Part shown: piece after piece, positions 1-7,143 of the stretch
Position numbering within the stretch: position 1 is the first letter of the stretch
Layout: every line of letters begins with the position of its first letter
Source of the DNA: a virus
Reading direction: 5' to 3' (one strand)
Virus record (IMG/VR): IMGVR_UViG_3300045974_000319
Span: 1 to 37,648 of that record
DNA: 37,648 nt
Made by a program: the position numbers and the translations under genes
Notes under the pieces: model-generated
Told to the model about the DNA's origin: nothing
Seen by the model: the letters and a program-made list of their open reading frames with translations, nothing else
Databases searched by the model: none

Positions 1-82
1 ACGTATAGCCGGTCACCTGTGCGAAATCCGTCGGCGAAATATTCCCCTCCTCAGCCCAGCGCCTCAAAGCCTTAGTCAACAT
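1..82 (-). CDS. Cro-like regulator, N-terminal fragment (duplicate of the gene at 37203-37430)
   Basis: ATG at 82-80 on the minus strand begins the same reading frame as the complete 75-aa HTH gene at the right end. Only the first 27 codons lie here, cut by the contig edge. A strong GGAGGTG Shine-Dalgarno sits six bases upstream. In the closed circle this is the same gene as the right-hand copy, not a second one. Confidence 0.85.
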   Translation of the reverse strand, partial: MLTKALRRWAEEGNISPTDFAQVTGYT

Positions 83-110
83 TCACACCACCTCCCTACT
101 AATTCCTGTG

Positions 111-198
111 TTCATCAATTTGAGTAACTTATTCATCATTATAACCACTAATATATATTTGTCAATATATAACTCAAATTGAATTACTAAATTCATCA
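111..198. promoter_or_regulatory. Lysogeny-switch operators
   Basis: CAATTTGAGT (116-125) and ACTCAAATTG (172-181) are perfect 10-bp inverted copies flanking the leftward promoter. Read in the same direction, 116-138 and 175-198 also resemble each other, each having CAA(T/A)TTGA(G/A)T near its start and TTCATCA at its end. TTCATCA occurs at 111, 132 and 192. The repeats sit just downstream of the leftward -10 and just upstream of its -35, as expected for repressor/Cro sites. Binding by the flanking HTH proteins is inferred. Confidence 0.65.
138..165 (-). promoter_or_regulatory. Leftward early promoter
   Basis: On the minus strand a perfect TTGACA (165-160) is followed after 16 bases by a perfect TATAAT (143-138). 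The start would fall near 130, within the operator region, about 48 bases ahead of the Cro-like ATG at 82. It is a near-consensus sigma-70-type promoter that should drive the leftward early operon. It overlaps or abuts both operator arms, so repressor binding should shut it off. Confidence 0.75.
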
Positions 199-208
199 CT
201 CGAAGATT

Positions 209-214
209 TATGAT
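209..214 (+). promoter_or_regulatory. Weak -10 of the repressor promoter
   Basis: TATGAT lies ten bases before the repressor ATG at 224. No good -35 stands at the right distance: 186-191 reads ACTAAA. Transcription would start around 220-222, leaving almost no 5' leader. No convincing Shine-Dalgarno is present. The layout resembles a maintenance promoter that needs activation and yields a near-leaderless mRNA, as for lambda cI. This is inferred from sequence only. Confidence 0.4.
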
Positions 215-223
215 GAGTACACT

Positions 224-583
224 ATGCAATTTGATGAATGGCTTGATAAAGAGATAACAAAACGTGGCTGGTCTCGAAGGGAAGCATCCAGGCGAGCCGA
301 TATTTCTCAGTCAATGTTGAATAAAGTTATTACAGGGGACGCACAACCAGGTTTGTCTGTTTATCGGGGGATAGCAAAAGCATTCGATATGTCTCTTGTG
401 GATGTACTTTTGAAAGCCGGAGAAGTAACCCCCAACGATCTCGCGGACGAAAACTTAAACGAACAGTTCGCTACCCTGCCAGAATGGCAGCAGCGCCTGG
501 TCATCAAATTTATCGAAAACTTACGCCAGGAAAATACGGATGCACATTCCCCAACGCTATCTACGTCACCTAAATCGCAATGA
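224..583 (+). CDS. XRE-family (cI-like) phage repressor
   Basis: A 119-aa protein with a helix-turn-helix of XRE/lambda-repressor type at about residues 8-60 (SRREASRRADISQSMLNKVI, followed by a conserved Gly and the LSVYRGIAKAF helix). The tail (residues 75-119) lacks a visible LexA/S24 peptidase domain, so RecA-stimulated self-cleavage is not apparent. It is transcribed away from the Cro-like gene across a 141-bp operator region, the classic genetic-switch arrangement. It is likely the lysogeny-maintenance repressor and heads the rightward lysogeny module. The ATG at 224 has a poor ribosome site and may be read from a near-leaderless message. Confidence 0.85.
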   Translation: MQFDEWLDKEITKRGWSRREASRRADISQSMLNKVITGDAQPGLSVYRGIAKAFDMSLVDVLLKAGEVTPNDLADENLNEQFATLPEWQQRLVIKFIENLRQENTDAHSPTLSTSPKSQ

Positions 584-848
584 TCGTTACACGGTCCTCG
601 CTCGCATCCAATACTACCAACGCCGCAACCGCTTCATTCTCCCCATCCTCGAAGCGTTCGATCATCTAATCCCCGCACATCCCTTTTACCGCCGTCCCAT
701 CAAACTTCTCTTCACCCATGGCGCCCTCACCCTCGGCGCCCTGGCGCTCTTCCCCCCTGCCAATACCGTTCCGCCCATTGCTATTCCCATCGTCTTTTGC
801 GCATCCTTTTGCGTTGCCTATACACTTTCCGCTGTGCGGGTCATATAA
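540..848 (+). CDS. Small membrane protein of the lysogeny module
   Basis: A 102-aa protein with a basic N-terminal half rich in Arg and Tyr, then two hydrophobic stretches (about residues 58-72 and 78-98). I do not recognise the family. It starts inside the last 44 bases of the repressor gene, with CCAGGAAAA as a ribosome site seven or so bases before the ATG. This overlap suggests translational coupling. It ends eight bases before the methyltransferase start. Its place beside the repressor suggests expression in lysogens, where small membrane proteins often act in superinfection exclusion; that role is a guess. Confidence 0.55.
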   Translation: MHIPQRYLRHLNRNDRYTVLARIQYYQRRNRFILPILEAFDHLIPAHPFYRRPIKLLFTHGALTLGALALFPPANTVPPIAIPIVFCASFCVAYTLSAVRVI

Positions 849-856
849 TCACGGCA

Positions 857-2323
857 ATGATCAATACTCTTTTCTTTGGCGACAACCTGCACATTTTGCG
901 CGAACACATCGCAGCCGAATCGGTCGATTTGATCTACCTGGATCCGCCTTTCAACTCCAACCGGGCCTACAACGTCTATCTATCCACGCCAAAAGGGCAT
1001 CAATCAGACGCGCAAATTACAGCCTTTGAAGATACCTGGCATTGGGGTGATCAGGCCGAACAGGAATATTCCGCCCTTCTTCACCAATCAAATACCGATG
1101 TGGCAGACCTGCTTTCCTCCCTGCGAAAGTTTCTTCACGAGAGCGACATGATGGCCTATTTGGTCATGATGACAACTCGCCTGCTACCTATGTACCAGGT
1201 ATTAAAGCCTGCCGGTAGCCTTTATTTGCATTGTGATCCAACCGCCAGCCATTACTTGAAAATCGTTTTAGACAATATTTTTGGAGCAAAAAACTTTAGA
1301 AACGAAATCATTTGGAGTTATCGAAAATGGGCCGTTGCAGAAAAATCCTTTTCCAAAAATCATGATGTTATTTTCTTTTACGTCAAAGATGAAACAGAAG
1401 CAAAATTCAATGTACTTTTACAATCGAGAGCGCCTTCAACTCTAAAGAGATTCGGAAATAAAAAGATTGTCTCTGCGGTTGATTCTTCTGGTCATAGAGC
1501 CCCATCTCAAACATTAGAGCAGGATTCCGATGGCGTTAAAATGTCTGATGTTTGGGATATTCCTATCATCGCCCCATCATCCAAAGAGCGGTTAGGTTAT
1601 CCCACTCAAAAGCCCCTTGCCTTGCTCGAGCGCATCATCCAGGCCAGCAGCAACCCGGGCGATGTGGTTTTAGATCCATTTTGTGGGTGTGGCACGGCTG
1701 TTCATGCTGCGGAAAAGTTGGGCCGTAGGTGGCTGGGCATCGATATAACCCACCTGTCCATTCACCTGATCGAACGCCGCATGAAAGACGCCTTCCCCGG
1801 CATCCAGTTCAAAATTCACGGTGAGCCGGAGGATCTGGATGCAGCCCGCGACCTGGCCGAACGTGACAAATACGAATTTCAGTTTTGGGCCTGCTCGATG
1901 GTTGGGGCGCAGCCTTACAAGGGCGGCAAAAAAGGCGCCGACTCAGGCACGGATGGCATTATTTATTTTCAGGATGATAAAGACATTGCCAAAAAAATCA
2001 TCGTGTCGGTCAAGGGTGGGGAGCACGTTACCCGCACCATGATCGCCGACCTCAAAAATACGGTTGAGCGTGAAGGTGCCCAAATGGGCCTTTTTGTTGC
2101 TCTGATTGAGCCGACCGCGCCGATGCGCAAAGAAGCGTTGAGCGCCGGTTTTTATACAAACCCGTTTGACGAACAATTCCCAAAAATTCAGATCATCACA
2201 ATTGCCGAGTTGTTGGACGGTCGTAAACCGCAATACCGCGATTTCACCGGGGGAAGCGGGTCATTCAAAAAAGCCAAACCTGAAAAGCCAGCAGGCGACC
2301 AGCCGGTCCTGTTCGACACCTAA
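857..2323 (+). CDS. Beta-class DNA (adenine-N6/cytosine-N4) methyltransferase fused to an Mrr-like domain
   Basis: I chose the ATG at 857 because homologous-looking sequence begins there (MINTLFFGDNLHIL); an upstream in-frame ATG at 797 lies within the preceding gene. Catalytic motif IV, DPPF, is at residues 29-32 and the SAM-binding motif DPFCGCGT at about 273-280. This IV-before-I order defines beta-class amino-methyltransferases. The recognition region lies between them. The C-terminal part (about 330-460) has GTDG followed by VSVKGG, the layout of an Mrr-like PD-(D/E)XK nuclease, but Ser stands where Asp, Glu or Gln is usual. It may therefore be a binding or inactive nuclease domain. It lies in the lysogeny module and is followed three bases later by the serine recombinase. 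Confidence 0.85.
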   Translation: MINTLFFGDNLHILREHIAAESVDLIYLDPPFNSNRAYNVYLSTPKGHQSDAQITAFEDTWHWGDQAEQEYSALLHQSNTDVADLLSSLRKFLHESDMMAYLVMMTTRLLPMYQVLKPAGSLYLHCDPTASHYLKIVLDNIFGAKNFRNEIIWSYRKWAVAEKSFSKNHDVIFFYVKDETEAKFNVLLQSRAPSTLKRFGNKKIVSAVDSSGHRAPSQTLEQDSDGVKMSDVWDIPIIAPSSKERLGYPTQKPLALLERIIQASSNPGDVVLDPFCGCGTAVHAAEKLGRRWLGIDITHLSIHLIERRMKDAFPGIQFKIHGEPEDLDAARDLAERDKYEFQFWACSMVGAQPYKGGKKGADSGTDGIIYFQDDKDIAKKIIVSVKGGEHVTRTMIADLKNTVEREGAQMGLFVALIEPTAPMRKEALSAGFYTNPFDEQFPKIQIITIAELLDGRKPQYRDFTGGSGSFKKAKPEKPAGDQPVLFDT

Positions 2324-2326
2324 ACC

Positions 2327-3946
2327 ATGGCCGATCCATTCGCACCTGGCGCCCACGTTGTCGCCTATCTGCGCGATTCAGGCCATGAAGATCAGGAAGC
2401 CTCCGTCGATCAACAGGAAAGCCAGATCCGCGAGTTCTGCCTGGCCAATGGGCTTATCTTAACAACCGTATACGCCGATGCTGCCGCACCAGGTTCCTCC
2501 ACCATCGGCCGCGACCGCTTCCTGGAGATGATCCACCACTTCCGCTCTCCGGAGTGCAAAGATGCAGGCGTCATCGTCTGGAAGTTCAGCAGGTTTGCCA
2601 GGTCGATCGACGATTCGCAGTTTTACAAAGCCGATCTGCGCCGCCGTGGCTACACCATTCATTCCCTGCATGACCAGGTACCCGATGGTCTGGACGGCAG
2701 GTTTTTCGAATCGGCTGTCGACTGGATGAACGCCAGGTATCTCGAAGACATGTCTGCCGATGTCATCCGCGGGCAGCATCACCTCATTGAACAGCACGGC
2801 GCCCTGGGTGGCACCCCGCCCCGAGGCTTCACCCGCGAAGAAATCACGCTGCCGCCCCACCGTGATGGCCATCCACACATCGTCCACCGCTGGATACCCA
2901 ACCCAGACCTGGCCCCGCTCGTTCTACAGGCTTTCAGCATGCGCGCCTCCGGAGCGTCTTATGCTGCAATTAATAAGGCCACCCGCCTCTATAAATCCAC
3001 GAACTGCTACGAAACATTCTTCAAAAACCAGCTCTACATTGGCATCATGCGCTTCGGTGACAAAATCATCCTGGATTATTGCGCACCCATTGTTCCCCGT
3101 GAAATCTGGGACGCGGTCCAATCCATCCAGGCCGTCAGCAAAAAAGCCGTGTCCACCAGCGCAGATCATCCCCGTCGCAAATCAACCCCCTTCCTGCTCT
3201 CCGGCCTGGTCTTCTGTGCCCAGTGCGGCAGCAGCATGGATGCGGACCTGATCCAATTCCGCTCGACGGCCAAATATCGCTACGCCTACTACACCTGCTC
3301 AGGCCGCTCCCGCCACACCTGCAGCGCGCGCAAGGTCCCGCGTGCAATCCTCGAGAACACCATTCTCGAAACCATCGCCGAAATCATCCTTGAGCCAGCC
3401 TATCTGACTGCCCTCTACGACCACCAGGTCATCCTGCGCCGCGACCAGGCCAAGACCAACCGCGTAGAGCGCAACCGTCTCAACAGCCTCCTCACCGGCA
3501 CGCGCAAACGCATCGAGAATATCACTAACCTTCTCGCTGATATGGGCACCGCGGCACGCTCCCTGACCCCCAAACTGAAAGACCTCGAAGCCGAAGAAAC
3601 ACGCATCCTCAATAGCCTCAACGACCTCGAAAAGCCCCTCTCGCCCCTGCCATCCATCGAAGAGATCCAACAGCAAGCCACGCAACTGCGCGCTACGATC
3701 GCCCTGCTTGAAAATGCAGATCAAATCTCCACTATTCTGCACGGCCTGATCAGCAGAATCACCATCTCCCTCGACGAGGACAAGACTATCCGCGGCATCC
3801 TGGAGTATTTTGAGCCCTTAAACGCATACAGGGCATCCTATGATGCCCTGTATGGTCCTAATTTTTATGTCTATACTCAGTGCCCCGGGAGGGACTCGAC
3901 CTATAGACATAAAATTCAGCTGCCCTTCTCCACATTGGTTAAATAA
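2327..3946 (+). CDS. Large serine recombinase (phage integrase)
   Basis: A 539-aa protein. The N-terminal resolvase domain (about 10-150) carries the nucleophile region YLRDS, with Ser18 as likely catalytic serine and Arg16 beside it, and the KFSRFARS helix. A recombinase domain follows (about 160-275), then a zinc ribbon (CAQC near 300 and two later Cys), then a long coiled coil (about 375-480). Enzymes of this size integrate or excise phage DNA at attP/attB without supercoiling or host factors. It follows the methyltransferase by three bases. The last 30 or so codons overlap an attP-like inverted repeat, and the stop codon abuts the stop of the convergent lysin with no base between. Confidence 0.92.
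   Translation: MADPFAPGAHVVAYLRDSGHEDQEASVDQQESQIREFCLANGLILTTVYADAAAPGSSTIGRDRFLEMIHHFRSPECKDAGVIVWKFSRFARSIDDSQFYKADLRRRGYTIHSLHDQVPDGLDGRFFESAVDWMNARYLEDMSADVIRGQHHLIEQHGALGGTPPRGFTREEITLPPHRDGHPHIVHRWIPNPDLAPLVLQAFSMRASGASYAAINKATRLYKSTNCYETFFKNQLYIGIMRFGDKIILDYCAPIVPREIWDAVQSIQAVSKKAVSTSADHPRRKSTPFLLSGLVFCAQCGSSMDADLIQFRSTAKYRYAYYTCSGRSRHTCSARKVPRAILENTILETIAEIILEPAYLTALYDHQVILRRDQAKTNRVERNRLNSLLTGTRKRIENITNLLADMGTAARSLTPKLKDLEAEETRILNSLNDLEKPLSPLPSIEEIQQQATQLRATIALLENADQISTILHGLISRITISLDEDKTIRGILEYFEPLNAYRASYDALYGPNFYVYTQCPGRDSTYRHKIQLPFSTLVK
3863..3914. other. Candidate attP within the 3' end of the serine recombinase
   Basis: TTTTATGTCTATA (3863-3875) and its exact complement (3902-3914) form 13-bp arms around a GC-rich 26-bp core, 52 bp in all, a usual attP size for serine integrases. 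On the minus strand the core reads TCGAGTCCCTCCCGGGGCAC. That matches the 3' part of a tRNA gene: T-loop, 3' T-stem CCCTC, acceptor strand CCGGGGC and discriminator A. The 5' T-stem strand is absent, so this is not a tRNA gene. Identity blocks starting at the T-loop are typical of sites that restore a tRNA on integration. Which recombinase uses it is inferred from location. Confidence 0.6.
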
Positions 3947-5287
3947 TTATTCTGACACCTCAATCACATCCGCATAGATGTCCGTGCCGTTTTTGACGGC
4001 GAAATAAGCCTTGCCCAATGAAGCCCAGACGATTGTGCCATCCGCGACAGGCGCGCCATGCAGCTCGAACTGGATGCTCGGGCAGAACGTTTTGTCGAGG
4101 ATATTCGTGGTGATCGAGGCATCCGGCGTGCAGCGTAGTTTCAGCGCGGTCGAGGTTGGCCGCACTTTTGCGAAATAATGTACCACAGGCTCCGGGATGG
4201 GTGTCGGTGTGGGTACCGGCGTCGGGTCCCCTGTAAATCCCAACCAGGCGTAATCCTCGCCGGTCGAGTGCACACTGACATTGACATCAATCGACACAGG
4301 CGCCCCTGCTGCATTCGTGATCTCCGGGATCTTGATCTGGTCTCCGCTAATCTGCAGAAACTTGACGTTCCCAAATAAATACGGCCGCCAGTCATCAGGA
4401 ATTTTCGAGAGCCAATTCACTCGGAATGCATCCAGGGTCGTGATGCCAATGCTCGATCCAAAATAATACCCCGCAGGCCAGGACTGCTTATCGCCCAAAT
4501 ACGCCAGGAATTGAACGGGTGCATACTGTTTGATGAACCAACCTGCAGAATAGTGCAAGGTTTCATCTGGCGCATCCAATGGGACCTGCGGCAGATAGCC
4601 GTGCTGCATCATCCAGGACAGTTTTTCCTTGAGCCACTTCACCCAAAACATAATCCAGAAATCCTCGACCTTATGGGCCGTCGCCGCGTTGGTGTAATAC
4701 TCGGTGTAGGATCTCCACCAGCGCTCAACATCGAGGGCAAGTCCTGCCAGCGTGCGAAATCTCACCCGCCCATCCCTCAGAGCCGTTATATCCGTCGTGT
4801 AAACCGATCCCATCGCCCACGCCCGGATGATCATCGCGATCTCGGGAATATTCCTATAGAGTGACAACATCTTCGCGTCGTTTCCGATCGGTTGGTCGAA
4901 GATGTTATTCAGGCTTGCTGTGTCATGTCCAACGTTCAGTGGCCACGCCGTATTGACGAAAAAATACCCAATCGCCGGGATGCCTATGCTCGCAGCACCA
5001 CCAATTTTCTCAGCGCACTTGCTCTCGATCCAATAATCCGGGTTGGTCGTATCGTCCACCTCGCCCAATTTGATCATTACCCCGGCGATCTTGCCTTTGA
5101 GCGCTGCCCAGTTCACCACCGGCTGATAATCGCTCATGTCGATCCAGATCGGGCGATTTGCATAATAGGTGTTTGTCCCAGATATCGCAGTTAAAGCAAG
5201 CGGTAATTTCTGTGCATCCTGCTCACGCTGCTTTGTCAGGAGATTGTGACGATAATCGAGTTCTGCCTGTCGGTTTGCGAATTGCAT
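3947..5287 (-). CDS. Endolysin, GH25-like muramidase with SH3-like tail
   Basis: A 446-aa protein. Residues 46-280 resemble GH25 (Chalaropsis-type) lysozymes: WIDMSDYQ with Asp50/Asp53, the catalytic-type LDVE (Asp186, Glu188), and a barrel-end strand with YAPVQFLAYLG. A Pro/Thr linker (about 355-370) leads to a small beta domain (about 372-446) of SH3-like character, probably for wall binding. It should cut the glycan of peptidoglycan at the end of the lytic cycle. No signal peptide is visible, so release should need a holin; the best candidate lies far upstream at 23213. AAAGGTG precedes the ATG. It is the last gene of the late operon, with no terminator visible beyond it. Confidence 0.75.
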   Translation of the reverse strand: MQFANRQAELDYRHNLLTKQREQDAQKLPLALTAISGTNTYYANRPIWIDMSDYQPVVNWAALKGKIAGVMIKLGEVDDTTNPDYWIESKCAEKIGGAASIGIPAIGYFFVNTAWPLNVGHDTASLNNIFDQPIGNDAKMLSLYRNIPEIAMIIRAWAMGSVYTTDITALRDGRVRFRTLAGLALDVERWWRSYTEYYTNAATAHKVEDFWIMFWVKWLKEKLSWMMQHGYLPQVPLDAPDETLHYSAGWFIKQYAPVQFLAYLGDKQSWPAGYYFGSSIGITTLDAFRVNWLSKIPDDWRPYLFGNVKFLQISGDQIKIPEITNAAGAPVSIDVNVSVHSTGEDYAWLGFTGDPTPVPTPTPIPEPVVHYFAKVRPTSTALKLRCTPDASITTNILDKTFCPSIQFELHGAPVADGTIVWASLGKAYFAVKNGTDIYADVIEVSE

Positions 5288-5289
5288 AA

Positions 5290-5565
5290 TTACACCTTTA
5301 TCGTGTAAAGTTTCGCCAGCTCCGCTGTGGCGCTAGCGTTAAATATGATGTCCGTCAAAACCTTGACGGTCCCTACCGCAGCGACAAACTCAGTCGCCTT
5401 GATCGCTAAGTCTGGATCGTTCCCCACACAATCCGCGTCCGTCAGTTTCGAGGACAATGCCAGCGTGTCGTACTCTGTTTTCAGGTCAACAAGCTCCTGC
5501 ACGTTGGCGAGAAGTTGGCTAACCTGCGCGCGGTAATTCTCAACAAATTTATTTTTTGGTTTCAT
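5290..5565 (-). CDS. Small coiled-coil protein of the tail-tip region
   Basis: The start is set at 5565, where AGGAG lies four bases before the ATG; a longer reading to 5595 overlaps the upstream gene more. It encodes 91 aa: a charged helix rich in heptads (KNKFVENYRAQVSQLLANVQ) and then a hydrophobic Ala/Val/Thr-rich half ending LAKLYTIKV. I do not recognise a family. It lies between the fiber-like gene and the lysin, so it may be a small tail accessory or lysis-associated protein. Confidence 0.7.
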   Translation of the reverse strand: MKPKNKFVENYRAQVSQLLANVQELVDLKTEYDTLALSSKLTDADCVGNDPDLAIKATEFVAAVGTVKVLTDIIFNASATAELAKLYTIKV

Positions 5566-5572
5566 CTCGCTC

Positions 5573-6034
5573 CTAAATCTCGTAAATCGAGTCAATAAAA
5601 ATCCAATCGTTGACGACTACACCAGCACCGCCCCATGGCAGGGTGGTTATATTCCAACTGCTATGCCATACAAAAAGGGAGCTGTTCGACCCGGCAATGT
5701 TCGCCTTTGATGCTAATCCGCCAGACGGGACAATTTTCCCATTTTCCATAAAGAGAGAATTATTGACCGCTGCAATCGGACGCGCTACCTGAAAGTTTCC
5801 TGTCCATGATCCGACGTTCGTTATTATTTTGGAGACCTGGACATGGCAGAGATGATTGAATGTTCGGTAGCGGCTTCTTAAAACTGTTTCCGCATACGTT
5901 CCAGCCGATCCGGTCGATCCTGTTACGGTCGAGGTGTATGTGTACCAGATGGTCGAAGGTGTTTGCATTCTTTGCAGCCGGTCAACGTCCGCCTGTAATT
6001 TCGCAATCTGCTTGACTATGTCAACGTCGCTCAT
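5573..6034 (-). CDS. Putative tail fiber / receptor-binding protein
   Basis: A 153-aa protein with a short N-terminal heptad helix (IVKQIAKLQADVDRLQRM, residues 6-23), then a beta-rich body of Gly, Ser, Thr and Asn. A short coiled coil before a beta domain is the usual plan of small trimeric phage fibers and head domains. Its start overlaps the stop of the Gp37-like hub gene by four bases (6031-6034). Its position next to the hub and before the lysin fits a tail-tip host-binding protein. No specific family is recognised. Confidence 0.65.
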   Translation of the reverse strand: MSDVDIVKQIAKLQADVDRLQRMQTPSTIWYTYTSTVTGSTGSAGTYAETVLRSRYRTFNHLCHVQVSKIITNVGSWTGNFQVARPIAAVNNSLFMENGKIVPSGGLASKANIAGSNSSLFVWHSSWNITTLPWGGAGVVVNDWIFIDSIYEI

Positions 6035-7143
6035 ATCGCATCCTCTGCGTACAACTGCACCTCTATTTTTGCGGTTGTCGAATTGACCGTGCCGTGTTCG
6101 CTGTTGAGATGGCAGTTAAACGATGCTCCGCCATAATAGGCTGTTACCACGTCCCCAAATCCGATATGCACGCCATAAGTACAGGCGGGGGTATCCGCGA
6201 GGGTTCCCGTGAATATTCGCTTCCCACGGTCCGCGAAAAGCTCTTGACTGGCCTCTGCGTTGAGTGTCGCCGTGTCTGTTGTCGAGTAGCCGTAGATGAA
6301 CTTCTCGCGTCTCCCAAATGGGGAGGAGGCCAACCGCGCCGCATTGGTGGCGGTGCCGATTGTACGATCCGCCCCTGTACCCGATCCGCCCGCCTTGATA
6401 ACCGTGCGCTCCTGGGAGTAATCGTAGACAACCTTAGGGTTGAGCAGGTTCCCGCGATCTGTAGAGATTGTTACCGGCTGTGCACTGGTTGAGGAATGAT
6501 CGTTTCCGCGCCTGCCCACATAGCTATTGAAAGTGAGGGTTGTACCATCCCACGTCCAATCCCAGGTCAGATATGATCCGAGAGATGCGCTGTTTTGGGC
6601 TATTTCCTGCATGGTTTGCAGGAGATTGGCATAAGCGCATTGTTTTGTAATGCCTAAGCCCAATCCCAAATTTGCAGACACCGCGATGCTTGCGTTGATG
6701 CGCGTGGTATCTGTGGAAGCTGGCCCGCCATTCTCTCGCAAAAACTGCTTGATGAGGTCATCTGCGCCGCCCGTCTTTTGACTGTTGGCATTCGTGACCG
6801 TGTCGGTTGAGGCGGGGTAATCGACCATCAGCCCATCCAGCACATAATTCGCGTCGGCTGCCTGTATTTCGATATTCTGGAATTGCCCGCTGATCGTCTT
6901 TTTGCGTAATAGCCACTGCGTTCCACCTACCAGATAAGCAGGGCGTGATCCTATCGTGCACCATATTTCAAGCCGCGCATCCGTTGCCAGCCAACTTTGA
7001 TCGATCTTTCCCCCGGGGATATTGAGTGTCATCCATCCGACCTGCTTCTCGGTTCGCGCCCATTCCAGAGAGGTGAACGGAACGAACGGGGTAATCACTA
7101 CGTTATTCTGATTGAGGAGCCTTACCTGATAGTCGCTTATCAT
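6031..7143 (-). CDS. Siphovirus Gp37-like tail hub protein (tail-associated)
   Basis: The start at 7143 overlaps the stop of the distal tail gene as ATGA. The 370-aa protein opens with a beta-rich half (WARTEKQVGWMTLNIPG) and continues with the characteristic stretch around NLLNPKVVYDYSQERTVI and AGGSGTGADRTI, then a C-terminal beta domain. This agrees with the ReqiPepy6 Gp37-like family found at tail tips of many Gram-positive siphophages. It probably forms the hub below the distal tail ring. No peptidase motif is seen. Confidence 0.75.
   Translation of the reverse strand: MISDYQVRLLNQNNVVITPFVPFTSLEWARTEKQVGWMTLNIPGGKIDQSWLATDARLEIWCTIGSRPAYLVGGTQWLLRKKTISGQFQNIEIQAADANYVLDGLMVDYPASTDTVTNANSQKTGGADDLIKQFLRENGGPASTDTTRINASIAVSANLGLGLGITKQCAYANLLQTMQEIAQNSASLGSYLTWDWTWDGTTLTFNSYVGRRGNDHSSTSAQPVTISTDRGNLLNPKVVYDYSQERTVIKAGGSGTGADRTIGTATNAARLASSPFGRREKFIYGYSTTDTATLNAEASQELFADRGKRIFTGTLADTPACTYGVHIGFGDVVTAYYGGASFNCHLNSEHGTVNSTTAKIEVQLYAEDAI

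Larger units (their letters stand above)
1..301. repeat. Terminal direct repeat, left copy (contig overlap)
   Basis: This stretch recurs at 37349-37648. The copies match base for base except for one extra A near 123 and C instead of A at 175. It spans the start of the Cro-like gene, the divergent operator/promoter region and the first 26 codons of the repressor. The simplest reading is a circular or circularly permuted genome whose contig ends overlap, giving a unit near 37.35 kb. True terminal redundancy is possible but would be oddly placed inside a switch. Confidence 0.9.

Noticed and set aside
3876-3901. A tRNA gene near the end of the serine recombinase
   Set aside because: Only the T-loop, 3' T-stem and 3' acceptor strand are present; no D-arm, anticodon arm or 5' acceptor strand. 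It is better explained as an attachment-site core.
3863-3914. The 13-bp inverted repeat as an intrinsic terminator
   Set aside because: The spacer is 26 bases and no U-tract follows on either strand.
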